Shown piece by piece: positions 1 through 11,672 of a stretch of DNA of 64,000 bases. The stretch spans positions 422,855-486,854 of the forward strand of contig JBAJFG010000522.1 of assembly GCA_037903475.1 (NCBI GenBank). Reading direction: 5' to 3'. The DNA is from Ancylostoma caninum. Its lineage: Eukaryota > Nematoda > Chromadorea > Rhabditida > Ancylostomatidae. The position numbers and the translations under genes were made by a program. Every line of letters starts with the position of its first letter. Positions within the stretch are counted from its first letter, which is position 1. Under the pieces are notes generated by a model. It did not search any database, was not told where the DNA came from, and saw only the letters and a list, made by a program, of their open reading frames with translations.

Positions 1-530
1 CACTAAGAGCTTTGTCGGCGAGCAAGTTCTTGCCGATCGCTGCGAACTCATGATGATAAAACACTATAAGGGACTCCCTCAGCGAGTTTGGCCGCAGCGA
101 ACTCGTGCTGCGTAGCAGCTTACTGTGTTATGATGTGGGTGACTTGCTCGGCGGCATAACTCTTAGTGGGGCCTTACTGATTCATTACATGGCTCTGTGT
201 TATTAATATAACGAACTCTTTCGAAGTTTGAAGCAAAAGGAGTGGTTTCTGAAGAGGTTGACCTCTAAACGAGTATCATTCGTAGTCACTTTTGGAAATC
301 GTCAGCGTACGTTTCTGAGCCTCTAGAGACCATTTAAGACATTCTCTGTACACCTGACGTTAAACAATAAAAGTCGTTATAATCAAACAGTAGCTCTCAT
401 AACTGTACAGCACGAACACAATTCGTGCGGAGCGCCGAGTAGAAACCCTGGCGGCATCTCTACCCACCTGATGCCATCCACCCATCCATTGTTGACCAGC
501 AAATGTTGCTGAAGGGACGGAAGCTTGAAC

Positions 531-650
531 TGCAATTTATTTATTTATTTATTTATTTATTGCACTCGTGGTGCGCTACGGGATTCAGTAAAAACAGTTA
601 CTCAACAGAAGGTGGAAGTGAAAAAACAGTTACTCAACAGAAGGTGGAAG
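531..650 (+). repeat. ATTT microsatellite and 33-bp tandem duplication
   Basis: An ATTT run at about 535-560 is followed by two copies of an ACAGTTACTCAACAGAAGG unit about 33 bp apart. The whole stretch of about 110 bp is missing from the matching place in copy B (near 38385), so it is an insertion or local expansion in copy A. Confidence 0.75.
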
Positions 651-1296
651 AAAAATTTAGCGGAGAATGGCTGCAACTGTGTTCGTGCTGCACAGTTATT
701 ACAGAGAGGTACTGTTTTGCTTGAATAGCTTAGTCTTGTGCATTTCCTCTATTATCGGTAGGGAGCTGGTAAGAAATAGTGCGAAACTACATGACTACCG
801 CATCTTGCTAATATTTCGCCGAAATGTCCTTGCAACTCAGTATGGGTTCGATTCACATTGTGTTGTCGTGATATTCGCACAAAACAGTAATAATGCCTAG
901 CCACTCATTCACCTTGGGTAGCAGGAGACTCTTAGAAAGGAATAAGCTCTACATCTGACAATAGGTTGGCAATAGGTCGCATCTGAATATGCGAAGCCGA
1001 TACAGTTTACGTGCTCGTCACTTTGGAGTAAGAAGGTGAAAATGGGCTTTGAATTAGATACGCATTCAAAGCTAATGAGTGTAACTGTGATGCTGCTCCG
1101 TTTCTAGAACGACTGTGAAAAAATCTTCCGGTAAAGATGGTGGGGGTGTTCTAGAGTAAAGGTGATACCTCCAACGTCGGAGTAAAAGCTGACATGGAGT
1201 TAGCGAGGAAACATCTTCCCTGCAAGACTCTGAGAAAGTCAAATATTTAGCTTAATAATTTGTCAATGAAAGTGAACGTTCCGTGCTACAATTGTA

Positions 1297-2577
1297 TCAG
1301 GTTGTTGCGAAAATAATTGCCGTCTTGAGGTATGCTCAACTAAAGTCTCTCTTCTGTCCAATTTGAGCAACTTTAGCGCGGCTTATGTAATATTCTTGTA
1401 GACCTTTTCTTCCTCTTTCAGGGGCTTCTTGAAAATTATGGTTAGCTCCTCCCTGAGGATTCTTATGGGGTCGCGAACAAATGATGAGCCGACGCGATTT
1501 TCGGGTGACTGTGGTTGATGACTTCACACTAAATCACTCTTTGTTGGAGGCATACGGTAATTTTGCTTTTGTTTTGGCTTGGAATCGCCTTACCAACGGA
1601 CAATAAGCCAGGGCTTAGCGAAGTTCTCATCGTACGATTTTAAACTCAAATGTAACCATGGTCGTGGTCGCGGGATGTCGCTAGACAATCAGGCGTTAAG
1701 AACAGCCGCGAAATCTAAACCGGATCTTATCACCCGGACCATAAGAGCAAGGGTGGGCGCTCACTATACTACAGTTTCAATGCATCTGACTTTAATCAAC
1801 AGAGCACGGAAGGTGCAGACGTGAACACCACACGATCTGACCGATGACCAATGTCTCACCCGCTGTGACATCTTTTCTAACCTAATTTTTCGTCCCAAAA
1901 CGACCAATTCCTAGATTACGTTCTTATTGTGGAAAAAGCACGGTTTCTGTACTATAAAAAGAAATGCGAATGGATATGCGTAAAGACGATTTCCCACTTC
2001 TTAGTTTTCGCAAACCAGATCTTTTCTCTAGGGAGTTTGTGTCAGGAGTTTGGTAGTGCTGTAAGAGTGTGATTGACTGCACCTTTCTACAATCTAGTCA
2101 AACGTTGACAGTAGAGTCCTAGTATTGTAATTTCAAGTAGGGATCCGCAAATCTGCTATAGATGTGGTCGGCAGTGATGAACAAAAGCTGCTTTTCCCCT
2201 GCAACAGGCTAGCGTTAAGCCACACATTCCAAAATTCACCCGGCAAAGACTGATGCTGTAACGCATCGAGATTTTCAGTCAGTGACCTTTTCCTTCAGTT
2301 AATTATCCTGCTGTATTTCATTTTTCGGAGCTCCAGATACAATCTTGCGACAGCAGCGGATTGCTGATCTGGAGCATGCTGAAATCGCCTTTCAAAAGTA
2401 TGCGAATTCTTGCGAACTCAGTTTTCGTTCTAGAGACGTGCAATTCTCAATGAATTGTCGAAGAGGATCTACCGAATCAAATATTTGCTAAAATGATGAA
2501 AAAAGTGGTGTTTGAGACGAGTTACAACACTTTAAACTGAATGGCCCATTTCGGCAATTAATTTCGCAACAACCTAA
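1297..2577 (+). mobile_element. mariner-family element, decayed, plus strand
   Basis: The element is 1281 bp. The left end TCAGGTTGTTGCGAAAATAA and right end TTAATTTCGCAACAACCTAA are imperfect terminal inverted repeats. The matching site in copy B (near 39037) reads ATTGTACTTACATG without the element, giving a TA target (right copy mutated to TC). A plus-strand frame at about 1680-1900 resembles the mariner helix-turn-helix and linker, with TVSMHL and then WTPHDLTDDQ, like the WVPHELT motif of mariner transposases. The rest of the coding region is broken, so the copy is inactive. It has the same terminal repeats as the element at 35751-37022. Confidence 0.85.
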
Positions 2578-3200
2578 TCCTTGTATGATTTTGTCTGACG
2601 ACTGCCGAGTGGAACGAGATCACTACTGTCATTCCACCATGTGAGTGCAACACTGTAATGCTGATGTTCGTCCCGCAACGCACCTTAAACTATTGGGCCG
2701 CTTAAAATGTCTGTAATAAAAACCGCAGTCGCTATGGGAACGCATACGTGCACGCCTGAAGCATACTGTTAGTTTCGACCGTTTCATAGATAAAAGCTTC
2801 TAGCGTTACGAGCGCCTTCGAGTCTCGAGATAACATGGGAGGGTTGGACACTTGATGCGTCGGGAGATGCAATTGTGATTGCCTATAATTCTACCATAGA
2901 TGCCAGAGATGATGTTGAGATTCGTCGAACAGTCCTGCGGTGCGGTGACACACAAAACTGCCAGGATTAGGGATTAGGGCTTGCTGCCACAAAACCTGCT
3001 TATCCCTAATCTTAAGTCTATATTACACACACCAAACTAATACTCATATTCATGTTTTTTTTGCGTTAGAGTTGTTGAAGTTAAAACAGTGCAATCAATA
3101 TTTTGGAACATTCTGTATATATAGGAACGAAAGAAAGGTGCTAGTTGCAAGCAAATTTTGTCGAAAATTATTAGAATAAGTGGAAACGCATACATGCAGC

Positions 3201-3446
3201 GGACGTCGATGGCGGTGGTCCATCCACGACCTCGACAAGGACGCCGCGCAACCGCGCCGCGTGCGCTGGAATCGGTGTCATCTGTCGCCGGAATGCTATT
3301 TCTAGGCGCCTTTCTTCCCGAATTGATGGAAAATTCTTAAAATCGGGTAAAGAAACTACCAGCAGAAGACATCGGTTACGGCATGCGCGGAGCAGTTGCA
3401 AGGCGTTCTCCTCGTGGCCACGGATGGGCTACCGCCATCGACGTCC
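3201..3446. mobile_element. Small GC-rich inverted-repeat element (MITE-like)
   Basis: The ends GGACGTCGATGGCGGT and ACCGCCATCGACGTCC are exact inverted repeats about 250 bp apart, surrounding a GC-rich centre unlike the AT-rich flanks. It lies about 50 bp upstream of a glycosyltransferase exon. The same element is at 44268-44501 in copy B, so it was there before the duplication. The family is not recognised. Confidence 0.65.
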
Positions 3447-3495
3447 ATTGTATTTATCACCGAACCTATCATAATTATACTTTTCCTTTAAGCAG

Positions 3496-4276
3496 CTAGC
3501 AGAACTTCGTTACGTTGTTTCCTCATGTCAGAACGTCAAGGCTGTTGTGAAATTGGATGACGATGTCGGCTGGGATGTCAAAAAAGCTGCTGAATTCATC
3601 AATAGTAATCTGATCACAAATGAAGTTCATTGCTCACAGGTGGAAGTGTAGGGTTTCCACACACACACATTACATCCACTGCTTTTCAGGCGTTCAAATC
3701 ATTCACCAATATATGCTCCTTATTACAAGTGGTGAGATTTTCACACGTGCCCTCAAAGTTTGGCCTTAAGTGATGTTTTAAGAAGCAAACAATTTGTATA
3801 TTGGTATTAACCTTCATTTTAATGAAGCCAGTCCCTTATTGTGCCAGACGTTGAAACATCTATTATGATATATTATACAACATTTCTATCATGCTTTTCA
3901 GGACAGTCACAAAACAGGAATGGAGCCTTTCAAAATTTCCTACTCACTGTGCAGGGTTAGTGTACATTACATCGACGGCTACCATTAAACGCATGCTCGA
4001 TGTTGTACAACTACAAAAGTTTTTCTGGGTATTTCTTTCTGCTTAATATTGTTTGTATAAGTGGTTACATTTCTTACAAAAAATTTGACTCGATCACAGA
4101 TTGATGATGTCTTCATAACTGGCGTTCTAACCAATGCATCGAACGTTACCGTCGAGCACTTCCATGGTATCGACGTGAGACGCAAAAAGATAGCAAGCAA
4201 CAAGGATGTCTTCTTTTCTGTTCACAAAGAGCATATTATCTACTGGTTTTTGACTTATAATCGCAATGTGCTGTGA
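3496..4276 (+). pseudogene. Gene 1: 3' half of a GT31-like glycosyltransferase, frameshifted
   Basis: Four exons are visible: 3496-3639, 3690-3731, 3902-4028 and 4100-4276, each with a CAG acceptor and GT donor. The first holds LKLDDDVGW, matching the DxD metal/nucleotide-sugar site of glycosyltransferase family 31 (Galactosyl_T). The third has a PTHCAG...YI segment and the fourth IDDVFITGVL, matching the conserved (E/D)DV..G block near the C-terminus of that family. Family members are Golgi type II membrane enzymes adding galactose or related sugars in beta-1,3 linkage; the acceptor cannot be told from sequence. Compared with copy B (44551-45335), the first exon has one extra base near 3637 (TGCTCACAG against TGCTCAAG). 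Spliced the same way, the frame is lost and a stop appears in the third exon. The earlier exons should be left of the window. An assembly error at the extra base is the alternative to a true pseudogene. Confidence 0.8.
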
Positions 4277-4451
4277 CCCGGGCAAGACAATGCTGCTCAC
4301 GATCAGATGACCTGCCTGATTCACAAGAAATTTTCACTTATTTGAGGCTAGAAACGTGCTTTCAATATTGTATGAACGTTTTAAAGACAACCTAGGCATT
4401 CTTCCAAAGAGTGAGGTATGATCGACACAGACAATGTGCAACGCATGCAAG

Positions 4452-4457
4452 AATAAA
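4452..4457 (+). promoter_or_regulatory. Possible polyadenylation signal, gene 1
   Basis: AATAAA about 176 bp after the gene 1 stop codon, conserved at the matching place after gene 2 (45510). Confidence 0.4.
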
Positions 4458-4628
4458 ATAATGTTGGGGAGGGGGCATAAGATGTTGTGAAACATTCGCT
4501 CAATTATCCGAAATATTTATCATTTATTCAATTATTTACATTTACATTACTCGATTATTTATCTATTTGAAGGCGCAAGCAATAGAGACAATATTTAATT
4601 CATCAGCGCGTGTGAAGCATACATAGTA

Positions 4629-5513
4629 TTAGGTTGGTCCGAAAGTTTTGCACCTAATTTCATACTTTTTTTTCAAGGAATGGTAACTTTATCGTGAATA
4701 GATAGTGATTGAGAAAATGATCACCGTGATGATCCACGAGGTATGGAAACCACTTCATTAGAGCATCACCTCCAGAAGTTAAGAACCCTGGCAGCTGCGA
4801 GTCGAAGATGTTTAAATTCTAACTTTTCGGTTTGGTCTGATCACCGATTTTCTTCTCCTGCAGAAGCAGCTTCGAGGCCCCAAACAACTGGTAGGCCGCG
4901 GGGGGGAGGGGGGCAAGTCAGGAGAATGAGCAGGGTGTGGTAGAACTTCCCAAACTAGTTTGGCGATTTCCTGGCGGGTAAGCTTTGCTACGTGAGGTCG
5001 AGCGTTGTCATGAAGTGGAGCAACATTGTCAATTTTTCTACGCACTTGCATCTGCCAATTTCTGTATTTGAGAAGAGCAGACTTGAGCGGTAACGGTGTT
5101 ACTTAGTATTCCACGGAATCCCACCAACAACACAGAAAAACATTCTTTCGTGCACTTCCTCTTTCGGCTATTTTGGAGGTGGGTCATCACGCGGGAGTCA
5201 ACTTTTCTCTCATGTATGGTTAACATACAGCACCCAACTCTCATCCTCAGTAACGAGTTAGCGGAGAAAGTTCCTCCTTTGTGGACGCAGCAGCAAAGAC
5301 GGACACATACTCTTAGTCTTACAAAGCACTCAATTTGTGAGGGACCTATACCGTCATCAGTTTTCTGTAAATCACCGCTTGAAGACGTCTGGCGATTGTA
5401 CGGCCGCAGCCAGGTGTATCCTACATTTCACTTGTAGTGGCATTCTAATTCAAAGCCTTTAAAGGTTTGAGTCCTGAAGACTATCTTGGTGCAAAGCTTC
5501 CGGACCAACCTAA
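4629..5513 (-). mobile_element. mariner element with internal deletion (copy A)
   Basis: The left end TTAGGTTGGTCCGAAAGTTT and right end CTTCCGGACCAACCTAA are mariner-type terminal inverted repeats, flanked by TA on both sides. At 885 bp it is shorter than a full mariner (about 1.3 kb). Minus-strand frames give pieces of transposase: DESWVLYVNH (first catalytic D region), then [13 protein letters not shown] and [13 protein letters not shown] (second catalytic D region). The N-terminal part is missing and frames are shifted. The same copy is at 45700-46583, so insertion came before the duplication. Confidence 0.92.
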
Positions 5514-5819
5514 TAAATACGTGCAGAATACACATATACAATACAAGCTAACTGATTGAGTGTATTGACTCTAGAAAGCCAGAGAGCGAGTTTTGACCAA
5601 TTTCTTGAATGCAGAGAGCAACATGCGAAGAATATCGCGACTAGGAAATTTGTTATGCTCTGCTGCGACCCCGATCGCGATGCTTGTGAGCCTGGTCTTC
5701 TAGAGTCTTCTAGCAATAGGAGCCTTTTATGCTTCTTCATCTGGCATTGATGTTCGCTAAGGTGGGAAACTCAGTTGAATTTATGTTGGTTCTCCCAGTA
5801 ATGTTTTGAAGGTCATCAC

Positions 5820-6035
5820 CAGGTCATTGTTTTTCCTCCTACTGTGCAAACTGGATAGAGTAGATTGTTCCCCTCTTTGTTTTCCATCGAGACATGTTTG
5901 TAATCAAGACCACTACAGCGCATAACAAATCTGCTAGTGAAATTGTTCTGGAAACTCTGATAAAATTATGTCCTCATTTTTACGGAGAGAAAACAGTTGT
6001 GTTACATCCGGGGCGCAAACGTGTCTTGTAAGCCT
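5820..6035 (-). pseudogene. LINE reverse transcriptase C-terminal relic (copy A)
   Basis: The minus strand resembles the end of a LINE reverse transcriptase, in the region after the catalytic domain (RP..GYNTA.FSPYK.KDI..LESFQ.NFT). The frame is clearest in the duplicate at 46876-47091; here it is broken. No LINE 3' end or poly-A tail was identified. Confidence 0.6.
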
Positions 6036-6073
6036 TCAGAGGTACACGAGGGTTGATTAGACTGTATATTTTA

Positions 6074-8010
6074 AGTTGGCTTTCGTCACCAGGGCTTCGA
6101 AGTGGTGCTTAATGCGCCCAGGTTTTCTGTTTCTTTAACACTCTTTTTTTGCCATCCCATTGATACTGTCGCATGTATTTGCTGGACTCAGATATTTCTC
6201 TACTTTACTGCTTATTTGCACGACCACTGTCTCATCAGTTGTAAGAGGTAATTCCCAAGTGTTTACCCCTTTCAGGATAAAATCAGTTGCCTTTTGCAGT
6301 TATTCTTTGTCTTCCTCTTCCTCAATGGTTTTATATGCATTAGCGCCGATGCAAGAAAATAGGGTGGGGCGGTATGTGCTAAACGTTCAAATGTTCGAAT
6401 TCCTCAGAAAATTGAAGAGAAGTAAATCTAATCATTAGCTACGTTCAAATACGAAATCCGTCCTATGAGTTGTTATATTCCACCAATCTGCCTGCGCAAT
6501 TCATAAGACGGATTTCGTACAGCCTGTACATACCCGTCATATAAAGTTTTCCTGCAACTGGACACAGTCGCATCATTCGAAATCAGCGAACTTACTTGTA
6601 TCCTGGCATTTTCCTCACCATTGCGCGTCGGCGTACAGATGTGTCCGCATGTTGGCGTTTCCCACACAGTTCAGCCCCGGCGCACCCCTCTTTCATTGAT
6701 GGACCCGCACATCAACGTTTCGACTAGTATTGGCTCATCAAAGGACAAATATATGTATGGGCGTTTTGAACACTATCGGCCATCACCTGTCCTTCATTCG
6801 TGCATCCGCACCATTGGTTAATTTCGAGGACAATGGAAGAAATTTAGGAATTCCGCACGAAATTCTGGATCACACAACCAAGGTAGGCTGCCATTCACAA
6901 TGACTTCAACGTTTTTCTGTTTCCCACACCTTGTACTTTTCGATGCTTTACTGCCTAGTGTGCTTCTTGTAAAATTTTACACATTAGCACAACATGCGCG
7001 CCAAGCGTACACAAAAAATGTAATTGGGTGGTTAAAAGTAATATTGACTGACGGCATATCTGTTCCTAAAAATCATATGTTCCTTAAAATCATAGTGTTG
7101 GGTAATGTTTCGGGAGAACAAATGAACAGCAAAAGATTGTATGCAAAACGCCAAAACTCGAGATAAGTCGAAAAAAAGCGCACCGAACCCTTGTCTCCGT
7201 AATTTTGGACCACCCTGTAATTTCACTCAAAGACTCTGATTCTATTGCTTTTATTATTTAGAAGCTACCTTTGTTATCTTATCATTCTGGACTTGTGTTC
7301 TCTCCATAGTTTATCAATGAATTCCCTCATCACATGTCACCTTGTTAAAAACTGCAATAAATGGTGGCTATATCACCTTGGCTTTGTTCATTTTCTTAGC
7401 CCGACGTTTCCTAGAAATCACCGCAAGATTTTTATTTTTTCACATTCTCTCTCATTCTATTTAGCATTTAATCTTAACTATTTTATTATGTAGTCAGTGT
7501 AATTTCCCTTCTTGTCGGCTAATCGTAAGAAGTTGATAGGAGGCGACCACTGGGAGCCGATTCTTATTTTGGAGTAATTTCCAGCTTTATCCCATTGTGG
7601 ACTACGTGTTGCACACGGTGCATCACTATTTTTCGCCCCATTTCGTAAAAACATGTGATGGATACGGTACATCAACTTATGCTTTTATAATGAACATTTC
7701 ACAACTTTCGGCGATCCTTTTTTGGGACCACATTATTAAATGCAGAAAATAAGGGATCGGATTGACCCGACCGGAACTCACACACTAATTCCAATTTTTC
7801 ATTTTTTCATCATTTTTTCATTAATTTTTCAGCCCCCTCCCCACTCCTATGCAAAAATGTGCTCGGTCCTCAATGTATTAAAAGTGTTAAAACTTGTTAG
7901 TGGATGTATTATTTTAGTCTGGACATTTCCATGATATCTCTAACCTTTGAGGGGGGTTGGGGTGAGGTGGCTGAAAAAGGATATAAAACAAGAGCTCCTA
8001 ATCAATTATT
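6074..8010. other. No gene recognised; hairpin and a transposon end
   Basis: Mostly AT-rich unassigned DNA. Near 6450-6519 is a hairpin whose arms read TACGAAATCCGTC and GACGGATTTCGTA. At about 7169-7217 a sequence ending TTTTGGACCACCCTGTA looks like one terminal repeat of a Tc1/mariner-type element (reverse strand CAGGGTGGTCCAAAA). Its partner end was not found, so it is probably a truncated copy. Confidence 0.4.
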
Positions 8011-8014
8011 ATAG

Positions 8015-8983
8015 TCAGGTTATTCTTGAAGAGGGACTCATGGCATTTGTTCCCTTTGAAATAAAAATAACTGGATGTGGTTCAGCTTTGATTCTAACTC
8101 GCCACAGATCTCCTATCCGTGGGAACTCTTCTTTCTCCAGAAATGATAACTCGGTATGCATCGATGATGCCGATCTCTCCGAGACAAGCGGAATTTCTTT
8201 TTGAGCTATAAAGTGCAATCAGCCAATCTTCTTCCTGACTTAATTTATGGCGAAATTGAATAGGATGTATAGGCTGACCTTCACAGCCTTTTCTAGGGTT
8301 TATAGACACTCCCAATTACAATATGCAACAGAACACTTTATTCTCAAGAAGTACAAGAGCTTTTTCTTTCTGATGAATCTTGATGACAACATCTTGCATT
8401 GTTGTGTTCCGAGAGACTCTGTTGAAGTCCGTTGCCAATTTTATGGAGCTTTCAATGAACTCTCGCAGCAATCTTGTTCGACGACTGTCGGAAATTGGCA
8501 ATGCGGTGGTGTTTCCGACCAGAAAAAAGCGATTTGCCTTAATTTTATGTTGCTCGCGACGTGGTCGAATCGACCTTGTACGCACTGATTTCGCATCAAA
8601 TTCGATCCGTCAGACGATGGCCAAAAAGCCGCGACCGCAAACAGGCACGCGACGACCAGCTGGGGTATGCATTGAACCTTGCGGATGATAAGAAAGCAGA
8701 GACTGGGCCTCAGCAGAGCAAAAAGGCTGCCTAAACCGAAAAGGAAGATTCTCCAAGGAATGCCGACAGATCGATCATCGTAGCACACGTTGGTGATCGA
8801 GCAGTGCGTTGTGGGGCAGATTGACATCGATTTATCCAGTGGACGCTGTAATATCATCTGAACGCAGCAGTTCAATTTTTCTGCAATTCGACAGAATGAA
8901 ATGTTGGAAAGAATGCTATTCTTTGATTTTATTGAAAAAAGGTAATAACAGCGTGCTACGAAATCAATTTTCGGAACGGCCAA
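8015..8983 (-). other. Coding-like tract of unknown identity, minus strand
   Basis: Successive minus-strand open segments cover 8983-8441, 8585-8316, 8315-8094 and 8218-8015, with reading-frame jumps between them. Stretches such as SFLEKEEFPRIGDLWRVRI and TRSIRPRREQHKIKANRFF have an ordinary protein-like composition, unlike the surrounding AT-rich DNA. The pattern suits a decayed transposon or retrotransposon gene, but no family motif was recognised. It could also be chance. Confidence 0.3.
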
Positions 8984-9069
8984 ACCAGCTTAAAATGTTA
9001 TAACTTGTGTAAGAGTAAGTGTAAAGTTGTCCAAGTTCCTTGAATCTTGACATAATGAATCCGGGATGT

Positions 9070-9190
9070 GTGGTCTATTTTGAGGACAGACAAAGATTTG
9101 TACTGATCTTTTATTGGACTATTGGATGGCTAACGTTTCGACGTAGTCGTCGTCTTCGTCACAGCGTTTAAAAGTCAAAGACACGGCTTA
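9070..9190 (-). repeat. Solo Penelope-type terminal repeat relic
   Basis: The minus strand carries GACGACTACGTC followed directly by GAAACGTTAGCC, the arrangement seen in the hammerhead-like ends of the Penelope-like elements at 13885, 25282 and 26848. The first core block is imperfect (CTGTGACGA, two extra bases against CTGANGA). No coding remnant is attached. Confidence 0.45.
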
Positions 9191-9289
9191 GCCATGATAT
9201 GAAGCAACCCCCCCCCCCCCTCGTAGCCATAGTGTTCATGCAGAAAGAGTGGAGATGGGCCTATGTGAAGGAAAACACTAAATTCATGA

Positions 9290-9655
9290 AATTCACTCGA
9301 AAAAAGTTATAGTTCTTCCAATGAATATAGGAAACACGGTTGCTTTTTGAGCACGACGGCAAGGCGTGCCTCCTTGTCCCAGAATTCGAGAAACACTGAA
9401 GCGAAGAAGTCGGGAAGAATTTTTAAGAATTTTTTTTGACGTAATGTTTGACGAACTTCTCCCTTGCGAAATGCTCACCTGGAACTGTAGAGATGGTGGA
9501 GATGGAAGAAATACCGCAAAATCCAATGAGAAAATGGTGGGTTGGAAAAAGTGGTGTGCGGAAGTGAAAGATTAAATTCCGTGAAAAGTAAAACGGGAGC
9601 TCCACAATGAACGTGAAGCGGAAAGCGTGAAAGGGATGACGGAAAATTTATCATA
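9290..9655 (-). mobile_element. mariner C-terminal relic plus MITE remnant
   Basis: The minus strand at about 9300-9420 reads like the end of a mariner transposase, with an FFASVFLEFWDKEARL segment. A related stretch is at 33797-33982. At about 9550-9640 a GTGTGCGGAAGTGAAAG... stretch with GGAAAGCGTGAAA matches, imperfectly, the hAT-like MITE family seen intact at 30808-30920. Both are decayed. Confidence 0.4.
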
Positions 9656-10149
9656 ACATTGTCTGCATGACAAAAAAGAATCAATCCCTTCAAATCTTAA
9701 GAATTACTCTTGAATTAGCACGATTGTCCAGTTCTTCCAGCTAGTACTTTCTCGAACAGAGGAAATGAAAAGAAGAAACATTACAGGTATCCACTGCTGC
9801 TAACCACCTAACCATAAAGAAGCAGCATTAGCAACATACATGCCACGATTCTCGAAGCAAAAAGAAATTCTCAGGGTAAAACTCGACGAAACATTCTATG
9901 TACCTGCACTTCCAGAATATGAAAATAGCTTGAGAGACTTTTATTGATATGTGGAAAAGTTCTGCAAGTTCTCCGATTTTATCGATATGTGCTCAAGTTC
10001 TCTGAGGTTTCAACTACGGAAACGAGCTGTGCGATTTCGACAACTCAAGTCAGGTGGGACATCGGCAAATCTCTTTTTCTTCTATTCTAGAGGAAGATAT
10101 GGGAACTGTCGTCCTCGGAGATGAAGGTTGGATCTCGTGCACATGCTTG

Positions 10150-10395
10150 TGTGCACACAATTTAGTTGATTTTGTGAGCTTCGAGCGAGGTTAGCAACTA
10201 GTTTATTCTGGCTTACGTTTGGGCAAATCGTCGTCTTCAGAGCCTGGAATGGCCGACTCAATAAGCTAACTATCCGGTCAAATCTCTACAGAACCACACA
10301 AACGAAACGCTAAGCCTGTTTTTCAATCATGAAGCTAGCTGCTGTACCAAACGCTCACCACTTTGATGTCACTGGAGTGAAGTTGTTGGGTAAGA
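10150..10395 (-). repeat. PLE left terminal repeat, inverted
   Basis: Reverse complement of 13735-13985. Shared landmarks are CTAGTTGCTAACCTCGC, AGCTTATTGAGTCG, the hammerhead-like core, and GACATCAAAGTGGTGAGCGT. The terminal repeats are therefore inverted and not direct, an arrangement known among PLEs. Confidence 0.85.
10210..10244 (-). ncRNA. Degenerate hammerhead-like motif, PLE left end
   Basis: On the minus strand GGCT, CTGAAGA, a weak helix, CAAACGTA and AGCC. The GAAA box of a hammerhead core has become CAAA and the middle helix is imperfect, so self-cleavage is unlikely. Confidence 0.4.
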
Positions 10396-10502
10396 GAAGG
10401 TAAATCAATGGGTAAGAGAAGGGGTAAGAGAGGCAAAATCAGCTGGATTGCATCCGTCTGTTATTGCTCGCCTCAAGATTGGACTACCCGTTTGTACCGT
10501 AC

Positions 10503-11665
10503 TCTATCACCTAATCAAAACACATAGGCTTTAATCAAACACTGACCTGAACTCCAACAACGCTTCCACCTTCAAAGTCAGACCCATCATCAGTTGCGTG
10601 GGAGGGCCAACGGATAGAAGAGGGTGGTTCCTCAACACAATAATTGCAGAATTGTTGAACTAATTCCTGCCCATCTTGCAAATATGTACTCGCATGTCCT
10701 TGATCGGCTCCGTACTACGAATATTACCGAGGACTCTGTCATGGAATCATTCGACGTCAGTGCGCTCTTCACTAATGTTTCCAATGATTCTGCTATGCAG
10801 GCGATTTTAGAGATGCTCAATGAAAACGCAGGTAACATCAATCTATACGGATTCTCGGTTTCTCAACTTATGGTCCTTCTGAAAGCATGCCTTAACTGTA
10901 ACATATTCAGTTGTCCGGTAAATATTTCGCGCAGATCAGAGGCTTGGCAATGTGTCAGAGATTGGCTCCAACCCTAGCAATTGCTTTCATGTCCAGTATT
11001 GAAACCCCAGTCTTACAATGCCGTCCTCTGCTTTATTGCAGGTATATTGATGATTGTGTTGTCATCTGCGCTACTCAAGCTGAGATGGACAAATGCTTTG
11101 AATTGATGAATGAACAATACGAACACATAAAGCTCACGAGAGACACACCCAAAAACGATTGGCTTCCCTTCTTGAACGCTCAGATTAACATTTCCAAAGT
11201 GTCTGCAGGACCAAGTGGTACCGCAGACCAAGCAACAAGAATATCCTAATTCAATTTCTCTCTGCCCATCCTGCTCATGGAAAGAAAGCTATTGTTACCA
11301 ACATGTTTCGAACAGCAACAGGAGTTTGTAGCGGAATTAAGGAGAGGGAGGAATTGCTAGCACTTGCTGCGATGAATGGATTCACCAACCAGATATCTAG
11401 GTCCAGAAGACGCAAAGAAGTAGTAAGACAATGTCGCGATTCCACGCAAGCAGATAAAATACCCTTCTGTCTGCCATTCATCTCCGATGAGGTGAGCACC
11501 GCCATTGGACAGTGTCTGAGGAGGGCTGCTCTAGATAAATATGTTTCGGTTGTAGAAATACCACAGAATAACCTCAAACGCCAATTAATCAGAAACCGAC
11601 TGTACGCATATGCCCCACAACTAAATGCGTTGTTTGCCCTGAAGGGAGGAAAGGTGATTGAATGA
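10503..11665 (+). pseudogene. Penelope-type reverse transcriptase remnant
   Basis: The plus strand reads as a PLE reverse transcriptase across at least four frame changes. Visible in order are LYHLIKTHRL, FKVRPIISCVGGPTD, SFDVSALFTNV (motif A region, catalytic D), RGLAMCQRLAPTLA (motif B region), YCRYIDDCV at about 11035-11060 (motif C; YIDD has both catalytic aspartates), NDWLPFLNAQI, and a C-terminal thumb-like stretch with GKKAIVTNMFRTAT. In PLEs this enzyme copies the element RNA at a nicked target. The active-site residues survive, but the frameshifts prevent expression. Frames switch near 10600, 10650, 10910 and 11240. It continues into the endonuclease remnant at 13366 after a break. 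Confidence 0.9.
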
Positions 11666-11672
11666 GTTCGGG

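Larger units (their letters stand above)
1..6073 (+). repeat. Segmental duplication, copy A
   Basis: This block matches about 35690-47148 in the same orientation. Shared landmarks in order are the CTCAGCGAGTTT...GCCGCAGCGAACTCG stretch, a GTTAAACAATAAAAGTCG stretch, a small inverted-repeat element, four exons of a glycosyltransferase gene, an internally deleted mariner and a LINE relic. Homology stops just after TGTATATTTTA at about 6073. The left end is cut by the window edge. Indels separate the copies: a mariner is present only here (1297-2577), while another mariner, a Helitron-like element and a 0.93-kb stretch are present only in copy B. Identity was judged by eye and is clearly high in the exon region. 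Confidence 0.93.

Noticed and set aside
835..860. tRNA B-box-like GGGTTCGATTCAC
   Set aside because: No A box or cloverleaf upstream; the same word recurs in copy B as part of the duplication.
2960..2990. Telomere-like GGATTAGGGATTAGGGC
   Set aside because: Only two imperfect units, not the nematode TTAGGC repeat, and absent from copy B.
3158..3401. Overlapping open frames on both strands at 3158-3401
   Set aside because: They lie in the GC-rich inverted-repeat element, where stops are rare on both strands.
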